Assembly: GCA_029256365.1 (NCBI GenBank)
Contig: JAQSYB010000154.1
Span: forward strand, 1-5,229
Direction: 5' to 3'
DNA length: 5,229 nt
Origin: Clostridia bacterium
GTDB taxonomy: Bacteria; Bacillota; Clostridia; Lutisporales; Lutisporaceae
Part shown: positions 4,513 to 5,229 of the stretch, piece after piece
Numbering within the stretch: position 1 is the stretch's first letter
How the letters are laid out: each line of letters starts with the position of its first letter
Notes under the pieces: model-generated
The model's database searches: none
What the model was told of the DNA's origin: nothing
What the model saw: only the letters and a program-made list of their open reading frames with translations
Program-made: the position numbers and the translations under genes

Positions 4513-5229
4513 ACAAATGTTTGGAAATGATAAATATTCGTTGGAACAGGATATCCAAAATACGAGAAGAACATATCTATAACATCAACAGACCAGCTAT
4601 CATCACTTGTAGGTCCTCCTGGCGCGGCATATTCAAACCAGATTCCAACTTGTTTAGGACCTATATCGCCATTATAAATTCTAGCTAAAACATTTCCATA
4701 TGATTTATATGCCGATTGATGCTTCCATATAACGCCCTTATTAAAATATCCAGGATTATTATATGGGTGTTTTGTTAACGTAATACTTTGTCCGTCATAA
4801 TACCTGTTTCCAAAAGCTAGCTGAGAGCCTTCCGAACTGCTAAACCAATCTGTCCATCCTAGTCCAACCCTATCGTATGCACTTACAAGTATTGTAGTTT
4901 GCCACTCCCAATAGCCCTGTAATTGAAACTCGATGTCATACGAAGATGATATTTGAGTAACATTCAGTCCAGTAATTATATAACCGCCATGATTATCTTC
5001 TGCCATAGGTTGTATTATATCAAAACTACTTAGTTTACTTAACTTTTTCTCTTTTAACTCTTTGATATCATTTTGGTATATTTCAATATCATCTTTTTTG
5101 CTAAAGTCGTAATTTTTACTAGCTACAACTATGCCTTTTTTATCTTTATCTTCTTGAATAACATGAATTGTAGCCACTGATGCTATTATAGGATCTTTAT
5201 TGTCTTTTATAAATTTTTGAGCTTCTCCC
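4497..5229 (-). CDS. Unrecognised aromatic-rich protein, 5' end beyond the window
   Basis: The reading frame stays open from the TAG at 4497-4499 to the right edge, so the true start is outside. A GTG at 5177 lies in frame but has no convincing ribosome binding site, and in-frame coding continues upstream of it (GEAQKFIKDNKDPIIAS). About 243 residues are visible. The first 75 or so are charged and Lys/Asp-rich, probably helical. The last 150 are rich in Trp, Tyr, Phe, Gly and Ser (YWEWQTTILVSAYDRVGLGW; IWFEYAAPGG) in alternating patterns typical of a beta-sandwich. There are no cysteines in the visible part. This composition suggests a secreted or surface protein, possibly ligand- or carbohydrate-binding, but no family is recognised and the signal peptide, if any, is off-window. 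No clear terminator follows the stop; a long hairpin without a U-tract lies 40 bases downstream. Confidence 0.75.
   Translation of the reverse strand, partial: GEAQKFIKDNKDPIIASVATIHVIQEDKDKKGIVVASKNYDFSKKDDIEIYQNDIKELKEKKLSKLSSFDIIQPMAEDNHGGYIITGLNVTQISSSYDIEFQLQGYWEWQTTILVSAYDRVGLGWTDWFSSSEGSQLAFGNRYYDGQSITLTKHPYNNPGYFNKGVIWKHQSAYKSYGNVLARIYNGDIGPKQVGIWFEYAAPGGPTSDDSWSVDVIDMFFSYFGYPVPTNIYHFQTFVTRNV

Overview
The window comes from an AT-rich, low-GC Gram-positive genome, most likely an anaerobic Clostridia-type Firmicute. The grounds are AGGAGG-type ribosome binding sites, sigma-A-like promoters, the subfamily of its Crp/Fnr regulator, and a CoA-disulfide-reductase/rhodanese fusion of the clostridial and bacillar kind. 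No species can be named from the sequence alone.

Layout: (1) 1-347 has no complete gene. Its left end looks like the promoter, operator and ribosome binding site of a minus-strand gene that starts just outside the window. It is followed by a REP-like palindrome, an orphan bidirectional hairpin terminator and an extended -10 promoter. (2) 348-966 (+) is a Crp/Fnr-family regulator broken by a frameshift, apparently with about 20 codons lost from the sensor domain. (3) 982-1018 is a bidirectional terminator between convergent units. (4) 3411 down to 1026 (-) is a compact three-gene operon: single-domain rhodanese, CoA-disulfide/persulfide reductase fused to a second rhodanese, and thioredoxin. 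(5) 3412-3624 holds the operon promoter, with a perfect TGTGA-N5-TCACA palindrome where the -35 box should be, then the terminator of the next unit and a second REP-like copy. (6) 3625-4185 (-) is an unrecognised small protein with one N-terminal membrane anchor and its own good promoter. (7) 4186-4496 is a gene-free stretch dominated by nested inverted repeats. (8) 4497-5229 (-) is an unrecognised, aromatic-rich, probably extracytoplasmic protein whose 5' end lies beyond the right edge.

How the genes fit together: the operon looks like a sulfane-sulfur module. Rhodaneses move persulfide sulfur, the FAD enzyme reduces CoA disulfide or persulfides with NAD(P)H, and thioredoxin supplies or accepts thiol electrons. 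The adjacent Crp/Fnr gene would be its natural regulator. Its recognition helix keeps the Arg-Glu...Arg set that reads TGTGA in E. coli CRP, and the operon promoter carries such a palindrome at about -40, the class II activator position. Its sensor domain has a Cys-X5-Cys pair suited to thiol or persulfide sensing. The most interesting idea here is therefore a thiol-sensing CRP-type activator controlling a persulfide operon, whose regulator is broken in this genome while target site and enzymes remain intact. That functional link is inference.
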